The notes under the pieces were generated by a model, which was given only the letters and a program-made list of their open reading frames with translations, did not search any database and was not told where the DNA came from. A program made the translations under genes and the position numbers. Positions 63,835 to 64,000 of a stretch of DNA of 64,000 nt are shown piece after piece. The DNA is from Halalkalibacter wakoensis JCM 9140 (GTDB lineage: Bacteria > Bacillota > Bacilli > Bacillales > Bacillaceae_D). The stretch spans positions 25,637 through 89,636 of the forward strand of contig NZ_BAUT01000010.1 in assembly GCF_000513095.1 (NCBI RefSeq), read 5' to 3'. Within the stretch, counting starts at the first letter, position 1. Each line of letters opens with the position of its first letter.

Positions 63835-64000
63835 GTGACTTATATTCATGAAAACGGCTGGATTTTATTTGTCGTGTCAGAGGGCCTTACGTGGGTTCTT
63901 GTCGCTTTATTTTTACTTAGCCGATATTGGCTTTGTTTTGATCGTTTAAGTCAACTGTGGCTTATGCTCATTGTTGGCATAAATATGTTTCAAATTTTTT
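63835..64000 (+). CDS. Membrane protein, N-terminal fragment (cut by window edge)
   Basis: A GTG start at 63835 follows AAAGGAG by 7 nt. The 55 visible residues read TYIHENGWILFVVSEGLTWVL with two hydrophobic helices (about residues 9-27 and 41-55). The remainder lies outside the window. I cannot assign a family. Confidence 0.55.
   Translation, partial: MTYIHENGWILFVVSEGLTWVLVALFLLSRYWLCFDRLSQLWLMLIVGINMFQIF

Overview
The window is a stretch of low-GC Bacillaceae chromosome. The organism is an endospore former, because the sporulation genes spoIIM, mciZ, dacF, spoIIAA-spoIIAB-sigF, spoVAC-AD-AE-AEa-AF, an alpha/beta SASP, yjcZ and spoVIF are all here. Gene order is close to the Bacillus subtilis fur-xerD-drm-punA-dacF-spoIIA-spoVA-lysA-ppiB region. 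Very acidic exported proteins and an SbtA-type bicarbonate permease would suit an alkaliphilic or halotolerant relative, but that is inference. No tRNA, rRNA, CRISPR array, insertion sequence or prophage was recognised.

Layout. 1-5.6 kb: end of an AEC transporter, uppP, a ResA-like thioredoxin, a DUF3866 gene overlapped by an antisense mciZ, nudF-endoQ and spoIIM. 5.6-10.9 kb: fur with a candidate metalloregulator box, yqzK, xerD, and the nucleoside genes deoB-punA-pdp. 11-35.3 kb: accessory genes that split the pdp/punA-dacF neighbourhood. They are deoD; an operon of DUF2294, SbtA and a carbonic-anhydrase-like protein behind an attenuator-like leader; an iron dehydrogenase, metQ, metN, metP and an FMN 2-hydroxy-acid dehydrogenase; a response regulator with a hybrid kinase; a 1086-residue glycosidase-like exported protein; an acyl-CoA dehydrogenase-like gene; yycC; a 2-hydroxyacid dehydrogenase; a decayed RND pump; small hydrolases; a SASP; and two related membrane or exported proteins. 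35.4-44.7 kb: the conserved sporulation block, then lysA and ppiB. 44.7-64 kb: a TrxB-like flavoprotein, two uncharacterised genes, an SGNH esterase, yjcZ-spoVIF, an M20 amidohydrolase, lytS-lytR-cstA (probably pyruvate sensing and uptake), an adhE remnant that keeps a Rex operator, an HPr-like protein without the phosphorylatable histidine, a HAD phosphatase, a LysM-3D protein, and a two-component system with PepSY proteins.

Six genes that look otherwise functional carry apparent single-position frameshifts: punA, sbtA, the iron dehydrogenase, spoVAC, a small exported protein and the LysM-3D protein. In sbtA and spoVAC the break is an A7 run where A8 restores the frame, so sequencing or assembly error must be considered. 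In contrast, the RND pump and adhE have large deletions plus several lesions and are real pseudogenes.

The most unusual combinations are (i) SbtA with DUF2294 and a carbonic-anhydrase-like protein that lacks the zinc ligands, expressed behind a terminator-containing leader; (ii) a methionine-type importer without a visible S-box, flanked by two redox enzymes likely to act on 2-hydroxy/2-oxo acids; (iii) the antisense, C-terminally extended mciZ; (iv) a Tyr-for-His HPr-like protein; and (v) a PepSY-linked two-component system with a candidate direct-repeat operator.
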